Assembly (NCBI GenBank): GCA_964473285.1
Contig: CAYYOI010000048.1
Coordinates: forward strand, 1 to 11,400
DNA: 11,400 nt
From: JBNJGT01 sp964473285
GTDB lineage: Archaea > Nanobdellota > Nanobdellia > Woesearchaeales > JACJVW01
Direction of reading: 5' to 3'
Every line of letters begins with the position of its first letter. Position 1 is the stretch's first letter. Position numbers and translations under genes: made by a program. The notes beneath the pieces were generated by a model. It was not told the origin of the DNA, made no database searches, and saw nothing but the letters and a program-made list of their open reading frames with translations. Positions 1 to 5,086 of the stretch are shown piece after piece.

Positions 1-9
1 GCTTTCCAT
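1..9 (-). CDS. 5' end of a minus-strand gene running off the left edge
   Basis: Only the first three codons (Met-Glu-Ser) lie inside the window, so no product can be named. The start is supported by a strong Shine-Dalgarno sequence, GGAGGT, on the minus strand at 22-17, with 7 nt between it and the ATG. A minus-strand TATA-like element at 101-94 would place the transcription start near 75, giving a leader of about 65 nt. This differs from the other promoter-proximal genes here, which look leaderless. The alternative is a chance SD-plus-ATG combination, which is unlikely but possible because no further coding sequence is visible. Confidence 0.5.
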
Positions 10-16
10 TTTTTTA

Positions 17-22
17 ACCTCC
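17..22 (-). promoter_or_regulatory. Shine-Dalgarno site of the left-edge gene
   Basis: The minus strand reads GGAGGT, a near-perfect match to the 16S anti-SD, and is followed after 7 nt by ATG. It is the strongest ribosome-binding site in the window and is what decides the start of the truncated gene at position 9. Confidence 0.55.
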
Positions 23-25
23 AAA

Positions 26-48
26 TTTCACCTTTTTGCAAGGTGAAA
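26..48 (-). repeat. 9-bp perfect hairpin in the leader of the left-edge gene
   Basis: TTTCACCTT at 26-34 is the exact reverse complement of 40-48, separated by a 5-nt loop. On the minus strand the hairpin ends 3 nt before the GGAGGT ribosome-binding site. It could modulate ribosome access or be an operator-like palindrome. As a terminator it would have to serve a transcript from outside, and no gene points into it from within the window. Confidence 0.5.
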
Positions 49-93
49 ATGAAAGTAAAACATGCAATCATATCATGAAACCTCAAGTGAGCA

Positions 94-101
94 AATATAA
101 A
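94..101 (-). promoter_or_regulatory. TATA-like box for the left-edge gene
   Basis: The minus strand reads TTTATATT at 101-94. An archaeal start about 26 nt downstream would fall near position 75. This is a spacing argument only. The element is AT-rich and could be fortuitous. Confidence 0.35.
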
Positions 102-182
102 TCTTTCTAAATGGGAATTTCTAATAGCATGATTGGCTTAATATTTGCTTTTTTAACAGCTATGGGCTTTTTTAGGAAAAGC

Positions 183-190
183 TTTATAAA
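183..190 (+). promoter_or_regulatory. TATA box of the zinc-ribbon gene
   Basis: TTTATAAA is preceded by the purine-rich stretch GGAAAAGC, which could act as a BRE. Its centre lies 26.5 nt upstream of the ATG at 213, the canonical archaeal distance, so the transcript probably starts at or next to that codon. Confidence 0.65.
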
Positions 191-212
191 TCACTTAAAT
201 TCAATGTCGGAT

Positions 213-473
213 ATGCCGGAACTGAATTTTTGTCCATTCTGCGATGCACCGCAACACAAGCTTGCTCTTCTTCGTGAGGATCTTTGTTTTTGCCGGGTGT
301 GCAACACTTTCTTCAGTGTGGAACAAAAGCAATTCAATTGCTTCAAATGCAATTCGCACTGTTTTGAGGATTCAGAATTTCCCTCTCCTGATGGGCAACT
401 TGTCCTGCAATGCAGGAAATGCAAGAAGATGTTCTCTGTGGATGAGTTTTTCCGGAAGAATGAAGAAGAATAG
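213..473 (+). CDS. Small protein with two tandem zinc ribbons
   Basis: This is an 86-residue, Cys-rich protein with four CxxC knuckles: C7-C10, C27-C30, C43-C46 and C67-C70. They are arranged as two successive ribbons. Each ribbon ends in a similar sequence, CRVCNTFFSVE at 27-37 and CRKCKKMFSVDE at 67-78, which points to an internal duplication. It has no signal peptide or membrane segment, so it is presumably cytoplasmic and could bind nucleic acid or protein through zinc. No specific family is recognised. The TATA box at 183-190 fits a leaderless start at 213. The in-frame ATG at 204 would add three residues. The open frame back to 111 would add a hydrophobic stretch upstream of and across the TATA box and is unlikely. 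The next gene's TATA box begins right after this stop codon. Confidence 0.8.
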   Translation: MPELNFCPFCDAPQHKLALLREDLCFCRVCNTFFSVEQKQFNCFKCNSHCFEDSEFPSPDGQLVLQCRKCKKMFSVDEFFRKNEEE

Positions 474-481
474 TTTTAAAA
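474..481 (+). promoter_or_regulatory. TATA-like box before the 76-aa gene
   Basis: TTTTAAAA starts immediately after the TAG of the zinc-ribbon gene. Its centre is 27.5 nt upstream of the ATG at 505. No SD precedes that ATG, so a leaderless transcript of this gene and e-MtaB is plausible. Confidence 0.5.
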
Positions 482-504
482 ACATCTATTGATTTTTATT
501 ACCA

Positions 505-735
505 ATGTTTGGGTTCTTGAGAAGAAAAGAATATACGGCAATGCTTGAAGGTAAAAAGATTTCTGTCTTGCATCTCAAGCAAATGGACAAGCTCGAAAAA
601 TCAATAGACCGGAATACCGCAAAGCTTCATAAGATATTTGTGAATGATGTGATGCGTTACGTAGTGGAATTCAAGAAATCAAATGGAAGCAAGATCTATT
701 TTGATCTTCCGGAAAAATATGCAAGATTAATATGA
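505..735 (+). CDS. Uncharacterised 76-aa protein coupled to e-MtaB
   Basis: I do not recognise a family. The protein is small, basic and soluble-looking. It starts with a basic patch (FLRRKEY), has a helical, Lys-rich middle (about residues 14-45), and then a probable beta-rich C-terminal half (VMRYVVEFKK, KIYFDL). It has no cysteines, signal peptide or membrane segment. Support for a real gene is a well-placed TATA box at 474-481 and a stop codon that overlaps the e-MtaB start as ATGA at 732-735, the usual sign of translational coupling. It may be a partner or accessory of the tRNA-modifying enzyme, or simply a neighbour. Position is the only evidence for that. Confidence 0.75.
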   Translation: MFGFLRRKEYTAMLEGKKISVLHLKQMDKLEKSIDRNTAKLHKIFVNDVMRYVVEFKKSNGSKIYFDLPEKYARLI

Positions 736-1997
736 AGGTTTTTATCAAGACTTTTGGATGTAGCCTGAATCGCGCAGATTCAGAGACCATGGCATATCTG
801 CTGGAAAAAGCAGGCTTTTCTCTTGTCAATAGCGAGGAGCAGGCAGAGATTGTTGTAGTGAATACATGCTGCGTCAAGGCTCCGACTGAGGATAAAGTGG
901 TCCATTATGTGAAGAAACTCGAAAAGTATGTTGTTGTCACAGGGTGTATCCCACAGGTCCTGCCGGAAAGGCTTGCAGGCTATACAATGCTTGGGACAAC
1001 CCAGCAGAGACATATAGTTGAGGCTGTAGAAGAGACAGTCAATGGAAATACTCTGGTCATGCTGACACCCGAAGAGGTGCCATTTGAGTCAGGTATAGCA
1101 CATAATCCTGTAATTGAAATAGTCCCAATTGCAAGAGGTTGTCTTGGCAATTGTAGTTATTGCATCGTTAAAAAAACAAGGGGAGAATTGAAATCGTATG
1201 CTCCAGAGGATATAATAAAGCGTATCCGAAGAACAAGGACAAAACAGGTCTGGCTTACTGCACAGGATACAGGATGCTATGGCCTTGATATAGGTACCAG
1301 TCTTCCTGAGCTTTTGGATAAGGTAACAAGGATACCTGGAAACTTTCTTGTAAGGTTGGGGATGCTGAACCCGCATTATGCCTGGCAATACATTGAGGGG
1401 CTCTCCAGGGCTTTTGAATCAGGAAAACTTTACCAGTTCATACATATCCCTGTGCAGTCAGGGAATGATGAAGTGCTGGGGCTGATGAATCGTAATTACA
1501 CGCGGGATCTTTTTATCAGGCTTGTTTCAGGTCTCAGGGAAAGGTTTCCTGCAATGACTATTGCAACTGACGTGATTTGTGGGTATCCGGGGGAAACCCC
1601 TGAAGCCTTCAATGATACTCTTGATATGATCAATAAGACTAAACCTGAGGTTGTCAACATCTCAAGATATTGGCCGAGAAAGGGTACTGAGGGGATAGAT
1701 GATCCTGAGATCGCAAGAGACCGTTCAAGACGCATGAAATCAATGGTTGAATGGACCAGCTATGAGGCACACAAAAGATGGAGTAAGTGGAAAGGGACAA
1801 TCCTTATAGATGAGCATGGAAAGGATGATAGTTCAATAGGCCATAATTATGCATACAGGCCTGTAATTGTAGAGGGCAGGTATCCTTTGGGAACAAGACT
1901 GAATGTACAGGTTGTACAGTTCACTCAGCATGATCTTAGGGCAAAGGTCATCTCAGAAGTAAGAGGGGGCGTGCTTGCCTATAAGTTGGACTCATAA
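732..1997 (+). CDS. tRNA t6A37 methylthiotransferase (e-MtaB type, radical SAM)
   Basis: This enzyme converts N6-threonylcarbamoyladenosine at tRNA position 37 to its 2-methylthio form (ms2t6A), using two [4Fe-4S] clusters and SAM. The N-terminal methylthiotransferase domain (about residues 1-120) has the three expected cluster cysteines, C10 (KTFGCSLNRADS), C46 (NTCCVKAPTEDKV) and C72 (VTGC). The radical-SAM motif CxxxCxxC is at C137, C141 and C144 in ARGCLGNCSYC. A TRAM-like RNA-binding domain occupies about residues 353-410. The NTC-x-VK-x-PTE signature and the length of 421 aa fit the archaeal/eukaryotic e-MtaB (CDKAL1) branch rather than MiaB or RimO. The ATG lies inside the stop of the preceding 76-aa gene. 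There is no SD, so translation is probably coupled. The last 19 nt overlap the convergent 67-aa gene. Confidence 0.93.
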   Translation: MKVFIKTFGCSLNRADSETMAYLLEKAGFSLVNSEEQAEIVVVNTCCVKAPTEDKVVHYVKKLEKYVVVTGCIPQVLPERLAGYTMLGTTQQRHIVEAVEETVNGNTLVMLTPEEVPFESGIAHNPVIEIVPIARGCLGNCSYCIVKKTRGELKSYAPEDIIKRIRRTRTKQVWLTAQDTGCYGLDIGTSLPELLDKVTRIPGNFLVRLGMLNPHYAWQYIEGLSRAFESGKLYQFIHIPVQSGNDEVLGLMNRNYTRDLFIRLVSGLRERFPAMTIATDVICGYPGETPEAFNDTLDMINKTKPEVVNISRYWPRKGTEGIDDPEIARDRSRRMKSMVEWTSYEAHKRWSKWKGTILIDEHGKDDSSIGHNYAYRPVIVEGRYPLGTRLNVQVVQFTQHDLRAKVISEVRGGVLAYKLDS

Positions 1998-2182
1998 TTC
2001 TTGCCGAACAATTTATCATTTTCTGTTGGTGGTACTTTCAGTTCAGCCTGTTTCATCATTGATTGCAGTAGGGCTGCATTCTGCTTGCGAAGGTCTTCTA
2101 TCTCCTCGTCTTTTCTTTGGATCTGTTCTTTGTACCATTCCAGCAGGCGATCATAATCCTCACGCGAAACCCAATCTGACAT
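1979..2182 (-). CDS. 67-aa coiled-coil protein, unknown function
   Basis: This is a short, soluble protein dominated by one charged coiled-coil helix (about residues 6-48, with runs such as RKDEEIEDLRKQNAALLQ), followed by a polar tail. No enzymatic motif or membrane segment is present, and I recognise no named family. It is probably an oligomerising or adaptor protein, by inference. It is judged real because a TATA box (TTTATATA region, 2210-2203) is centred about 24.5 nt upstream of its ATG, it fills the gap between two genes, and its composition is protein-like rather than that of an antisense frame. Its 3' end overlaps the 3' end of e-MtaB by 19 nt, and it diverges from sfsA. Confidence 0.72.
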   Translation of the reverse strand: MSDWVSREDYDRLLEWYKEQIQRKDEEIEDLRKQNAALLQSMMKQAELKVPPTENDKLFGKNYESNL

Positions 2183-2202
2183 TCCTATATAAGTGGAATC
2201 TA

Positions 2203-2210
2203 TTTATATA
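2203..2210 (-). promoter_or_regulatory. TATA box of the 67-aa coiled-coil gene
   Basis: The minus strand reads TATATAAA at 2210-2203, inside the near-symmetric stretch TTTATATAAA. Its centre is 24.5 nt from the ATG at 2182, consistent with a leaderless message. The symmetry means it could also serve the plus strand toward sfsA. Confidence 0.6.
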
Positions 2211-2225
2211 AAGGTTTCGTAAGCC

Positions 2226-2233
2226 TTTAGAAA
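2226..2233 (+). promoter_or_regulatory. Weak TATA-like box of sfsA
   Basis: TTTAGAAA is centred 25.5 nt upstream of the sfsA ATG. It deviates from consensus at one position. No SD precedes the ATG, so a leaderless transcript is the simplest reading. An alternative promoter is the symmetric TATA at 2203-2212, which would leave a leader of roughly 20 nt. Confidence 0.4.
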
Positions 2234-2254
2234 AGGGCATGTGTTCTTCTGGAT

Positions 2255-2932
2255 ATGCGGATAGGTCCACTCTATAAAGGAAAGCTGGTCAGAAGATATA
2301 AGAGGTTTCTTGCTGATATAATCCTCGAAGACGGGACCCGGATAACCGCGCATTGTCCTAATTCAGGGAGCATGAAAACTTTAGATGATGAGGGAAATGC
2401 CTGTTATGTCACACATGACCCGTCTCCACACAGGAAACTGGACTATACGCTTCAGTTCATTGATGCCGAGGGTATTGCATGCGTCAATACTATGATTCCT
2501 AACGAGATTGTCAATGAGGCCTTGATTGATGGGAAATTACCTTTTGAGTTCAAATCAATCAATCGTGAGGAGGTGTTTCATGATAGTCGGCTTGATTTTT
2601 TTCTTGATCCCTGGTTCATTGAAGTGAAGAATGTGACAATGCTATACGGTTCAGTTGCATCTTTTCCTGATGCTGTGACAACCAGGGGAAAAAAGCATCT
2701 TGTCTCTTTGCAGCAGGCGGTGAGAGAAGGCTATCAGGCAGGGATATTTTATGTTGTGAATCACATGGGTGCATCATCTTTTTCGATTGCGGACTGGATA
2801 GATAGTGCATATTATGAGGAGTTAAAGAAGGCAGTTGCAGGTGGTGTGCAGGTTTTTGTGTATAAGTCAAAGATTATTCTTGGAGAACATGCAAAGATTA
2901 CTATTTCATCTCCTCTGCCCTTTCCTTTCTGA
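2255..2932 (+). CDS. sfsA: SfsA family nuclease-like protein
   Basis: This is a member of the SfsA family, named for sugar fermentation stimulation in E. coli, whose fold combines an OB-like N-terminal domain with a PD-(D/E)xK nuclease-like domain. The physiological substrate is not settled. Family landmarks are all present: RYKRFLADI near residues 14-22, AHCPNSGSM at 32-40, the catalytic-type residues D114 (RLDFF) and E123-x-K125 (FIEVKNVT), and SFPDAVTTRGKKHL at 136-149. The 225-aa length is normal and the gene looks intact. The ATG at 2255 gives the expected N-terminus, and a weak TATA lies about 25 nt upstream. The last 32 nt overlap the 3' end of the convergent GINS gene. Confidence 0.93.
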   Translation: MRIGPLYKGKLVRRYKRFLADIILEDGTRITAHCPNSGSMKTLDDEGNACYVTHDPSPHRKLDYTLQFIDAEGIACVNTMIPNEIVNEALIDGKLPFEFKSINREEVFHDSRLDFFLDPWFIEVKNVTMLYGSVASFPDAVTTRGKKHLVSLQQAVREGYQAGIFYVVNHMGASSFSIADWIDSAYYEELKKAVAGGVQVFVYKSKIILGEHAKITISSPLPFPF

Positions 2933-3503
2933 TGAGAATATCTGCTATTTCAGAAGGAAGGTTTGCAACATCCTCCTCTTCAAATGGGCCATACACTTCC
3001 AGTTCTTTGCCTATAAATTTTGGAACTGGTTTAAGGAAACGGATTTGCCTGTTTTGGCGTTCAACTTCCTGGGTCTTTTGGATCTGGGTCTCTTGGATTG
3101 CTGGCTCCTCTCCGTTGAGGATTTTTCTCAGGATACCTTCCCGGTAGCGGTTAAGCTCCTGGGTTAGGTCTTCAAAAAGGCGTTTTTCTTCAGGAAGAAG
3201 GTTTGCTGTGTCTATTAGGGTTGATTCGTGACGGGCCTTGTTTATTGCCATATTGATTATTTTTTTTTCTCTTCTGTCATATAGTTCATTGAGCATCTGG
3301 ACAAAATTGTCTACGTGGTTCTTGAGCTTGCCTTTCTCAGTAGCATTGAAAAGGTCAACACTTGAGTTTTCTTCAAGTTCAGAGCGCTTCTGTTTTATGT
3401 ATGAGACAAGTTCCTGGAAGAATTGTTGAGGTAATTCCTGGATATCCTGCCTGCTTTTCTCTTTTCGCAGGAATTCATACAATGTCTCATAGGAAAGTTC
3501 CAT
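2901..3503 (-). CDS. GINS complex subunit (archaeal Gins51/Gins15 type)
   Basis: This is a subunit of GINS, which joins MCM and the Cdc45/RecJ-like nuclease in the replicative helicase complex. The order is a helical A domain (about residues 1-130) followed by a small beta-rich B domain at the C-terminus (about 153-198), the arrangement of the Sld5/Psf1-like archaeal Gins51 class. The B domain carries the recognisable pattern IRFLKPVPKFIG ... YGPF ... DVANLPSEIADIL. A Gln/Glu-rich linker (131-152) joins the domains. The 200-aa length is typical. A TATA box at 3535-3528 is about 28 nt upstream of the ATG and no SD is visible, so it is probably leaderless. Its neighbours are sfsA and tRNA-Gly, and none of the frequent GINS neighbours (primase, MCM, RecJ-like nuclease) is in the window. 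Its 3' end overlaps sfsA by 32 nt. Confidence 0.88.
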   Translation of the reverse strand: MELSYETLYEFLRKEKSRQDIQELPQQFFQELVSYIKQKRSELEENSSVDLFNATEKGKLKNHVDNFVQMLNELYDRREKKIINMAINKARHESTLIDTANLLPEEKRLFEDLTQELNRYREGILRKILNGEEPAIQETQIQKTQEVERQNRQIRFLKPVPKFIGKELEVYGPFEEEDVANLPSEIADILIRKERAEEMK

Positions 3504-3515
3504 AAGTTATACAAT

Positions 3516-3548
3516 TCAGCCTGTGTTTTTAAATATTTCTCAGGCTGA
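3516..3548. repeat. 8-bp inverted repeat bracketing the GINS TATA box
   Basis: TCAGCCTG at 3516-3523 is the exact reverse complement of CAGGCTGA at 3541-3548. The 17-nt spacer contains the AT-rich core that holds the minus-strand TATA box of the GINS gene. This could be a dimeric-repressor operator, or a stem-loop ending the tRNA transcript that arrives from the right. Confidence 0.45.
3528..3535 (-). promoter_or_regulatory. TATA box of the GINS gene
   Basis: The minus strand reads TATTTAAA, centred about 28 nt upstream of the ATG at 3503. With no SD present, transcription and translation probably start at about the same base. Confidence 0.6.
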
Positions 3549-3568
3549 GTAGAATGTATCTAATTTAA

Positions 3569-3639
3569 TACGGCAGCCGGGAATCGAACCCGGGTTAGAG
3601 CCTTGGGAGGGCCCTGTCATACCGCTAGACCACTGCCGT
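3569..3639 (-). tRNA. tRNA-Gly (anticodon CCC)
   Basis: A full cloverleaf can be drawn on the minus strand: 7-bp acceptor ACGGCAG/CTGCCGT, D-arm with stem GTC/GAC, anticodon stem GGGCC/GGCTC (one G-U), loop CTCCCAA giving anticodon CCC, 4-nt variable loop, and T-arm CCGGG/CCCGG around TTCGATT. The discriminator is A (3569). CCA is not encoded and there is no intron. It decodes GGG. C35, C36, the C2-G71 pair and A73 suit archaeal glycyl-tRNA synthetase. The first pair is A1-U72 rather than the usual G1-C72. AT-rich TATA-like sequence lies 22-26 nt upstream of the mature 5' end, so the transcript may carry little or no 5' leader. Confidence 0.95.
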
Positions 3640-3657
3640 TCCTGGGTGAAAAGAATA

Positions 3658-3668
3658 AATATAAAAAA
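3658..3668 (-). promoter_or_regulatory. TATA-like promoter of tRNA-Gly overlapping a T-run after the aldolase gene
   Basis: The minus strand reads TTTTTTATATT at 3668-3658. Its T6 begins 2 nt after the aldolase stop codon and could terminate that transcript, while the TATA core is centred 22.5-25.5 nt before the mature tRNA 5' end. One short element may therefore do both jobs. Confidence 0.5.
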
Positions 3669-3670
3669 GT

Positions 3671-4573
3671 TCAGAGCTTATATGTCGATTCGCCTTTGTA
3701 GACTGCAAATGCCTCATCAACAGTGAGGTTACCAAGGACTATCGCAGAGATTGCATCGCACATACGAACCGCTTCATCATGTGGTTTCTGGTGGATATTT
3801 CTTCCAGTAGCCGAGCCTCTTGCACCTGCATCAATCTGCTCCCTTAATGTTTTCAGAAATTCGTGTGCATCACTTGATGAGCCTCCTGCACAGACTACAC
3901 CACACTTGCCTGCGGCTTTTGTCGCTTCCCTGAATATATCTCCTGAGTCTTTTCCGGTCTCCTGGGGATAGTTCACCTTGACAAAATCAGCGCCTAAGGA
4001 TACAGCTGTTCCGCAGGCTCCAGCGATAAGGTGCGGGTCTTTCTCATGAGTAACGTCTTTGCCTCGAGGATATATCCAAAGCACTGCAAGAAGACCGTTC
4101 TTGTGGGCCTGGGTAATAATCTTTGCAGCTTCACTAAGCATCCTGCTCTCATACCTGGAGCCCAAGTAGATAGTGTAACCAACCCCTGCGATACGAAGGC
4201 CGTTATGCTTCATGCGCATGACATCCTCTATGCTGTATAACAATGAAGAATATGGATCATCTTCTTTATAGAGGTTCGTCTTTGAATTCAGTTTGATCAG
4301 ATAGGTGATTCCCCTGTAATGAGGCCCGTAGCGGGCGATGAGGCCTAATTGAGCTGCAAAGCAGCCGACAGTACCTTCTGATGCAACCCTGAAGAGATGC
4401 TCAGGATCATTGTCATCTGCTGCAATCCCTTCACCAAAGAAGTCTTTGTTGAGATGCTCAATCTTTTGGTCACCGGCAAAAAGCATGAGATTGCCTGTAC
4501 TGCGAGTCAATGTCAAATAATTGTTAAGATATTCGTGTCGTTTTTCCTGTGGTACGTCTGCCGGGATATCCAT
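3671..4573 (-). CDS. Class I fructose-bisphosphate aldolase, DhnA/FbaB type
   Basis: This enzyme forms or cleaves fructose 1,6-bisphosphate through a Schiff base in glycolysis or gluconeogenesis in the cytoplasm. The 300-aa protein is a single TIM barrel of the archaeal-type class I (DhnA/COG1830) family. The likely Schiff-base lysine is K199 in GADFVKVNYP. Other family residues are D35 in FAGDQKIEH, Y168 in IYPRG, and the C-terminal phosphate-binding segments VVCAGGSSSD and ARGSATGRNIHQ. Aminodeoxyheptulosonate (ADTH) synthase belongs to the same superfamily and is the main alternative. The segment LKLNSKTNL favours aldolase. It is the last gene of the minus-strand unit, 3 nt after the methyltransferase stop. 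It has a real SD (GAGGTG) overlapping that stop. Its own stop is followed by a T6 run. Confidence 0.88.
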   Translation of the reverse strand: MDIPADVPQEKRHEYLNNYLTLTRSTGNLMLFAGDQKIEHLNKDFFGEGIAADDNDPEHLFRVASEGTVGCFAAQLGLIARYGPHYRGITYLIKLNSKTNLYKEDDPYSSLLYSIEDVMRMKHNGLRIAGVGYTIYLGSRYESRMLSEAAKIITQAHKNGLLAVLWIYPRGKDVTHEKDPHLIAGACGTAVSLGADFVKVNYPQETGKDSGDIFREATKAAGKCGVVCAGGSSSDAHEFLKTLREQIDAGARGSATGRNIHQKPHDEAVRMCDAISAIVLGNLTVDEAFAVYKGESTYKL

Positions 4574-4576
4574 TTT

Positions 4577-5086
4577 TCACCTCTTATATAATGTTGCCGG
4601 GCTCACGTGCGGGATGATAGTCTGCACATGGGATAATGTCTTTGGATGGAATTCGTTTCCAAATACAATGAGTGTTCCGTTGAGTTCCTGATGAAATTTC
4701 TCTTCCAGTTCGATGGAATGCTTGTCAGGGTTGATGAATATAATGTCATAGCCTGAGAGGTCATGTTTCATGAAATCTCCTTGTATAAGCTGGGCTGAGT
4801 GGGGTATGCTGGATGCAATGTCGTGCAGTTCCTTGTCGTATTCAATCCCTGTTGCATTGGTGAAGATGGATGCGATAGCCGCGACCCTTCCATCACCTGA
4901 TCCCAGATCGATGAATGACTTGTACTCATGGAGATTGATCTTCCTGAAAAGGGCATAGATGTCATCTGTGGAAGTTATGGCCCAGTAGCCTATGCCTGTG
5001 TCTTTTAATGGGAGTTTCCCTTCTTTGAGGCGTTTATGCAGCAGGTTATCATACTCCTGTTTTATCTTAAGGTATTTGTGTAACAT
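4577..5086 (-). CDS. Small class I SAM-dependent methyltransferase
   Basis: This 169-aa protein has a minimal Rossmann methyltransferase core. Motif I is FIDLGSGDGRVAAIAS at 58-73. The acidic residue after strand 2 is in TGIEYDKE (E82). QGDF (D104) fits motif III, and DIIFINPD at 114-121 fits the catalytic-loop motif IV position. The GSGDGRV form and short length resemble small archaeal protein-lysine methyltransferases (aKMT-like), but the substrate cannot be read from the sequence. INPD is not the NPPY/DPPY of typical N6-adenine enzymes. It starts within the stop of the 675-aa gene (TAATG) with no SD, so its translation is probably coupled. It sits in the unit between the TIM-barrel protein and aldolase. 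Confidence 0.8.
   Translation of the reverse strand: MLHKYLKIKQEYDNLLHKRLKEGKLPLKDTGIGYWAITSTDDIYALFRKINLHEYKSFIDLGSGDGRVAAIASIFTNATGIEYDKELHDIASSIPHSAQLIQGDFMKHDLSGYDIIFINPDKHSIELEEKFHQELNGTLIVFGNEFHPKTLSHVQTIIPHVSPATLYKR
4578..4583 (-). promoter_or_regulatory. Shine-Dalgarno site of the aldolase gene
   Basis: GAGGTG on the minus strand overlaps the TGA stop of the methyltransferase gene and lies 4 nt before the aldolase ATG. It supports that ATG as the start and shows that this organism uses SD sequences at some operon-internal genes. Confidence 0.6.

Noticed and set aside
147..174. Direct repeat GCTTTTTTA at 147-155 and 166-174, possibly terminators or an operator
   Set aside because: No plus-strand gene ends upstream inside the window, and T-rich repeats of this size are common in AT-rich promoters.
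111..212. Longer zinc-ribbon protein with a hydrophobic N-terminus resembling a membrane anchor
   Set aside because: The region spans the TATA box at 183-190 and two T-rich GCTTTTTTA repeats. The Cys-rich domain starts right after the ATG at 213.
404..416. Small palindrome CCTGCAATGCAGG inside the zinc-ribbon gene
   Set aside because: It encodes the Leu-Gln-Cys-Arg knuckle in frame, and the arms are only 6 bp.
2835..3167. 110-aa plus-strand frame at the sfsA 3' end
   Set aside because: It is a shifted frame over sfsA and antisense to the GINS gene, which has a full A-plus-B domain match.
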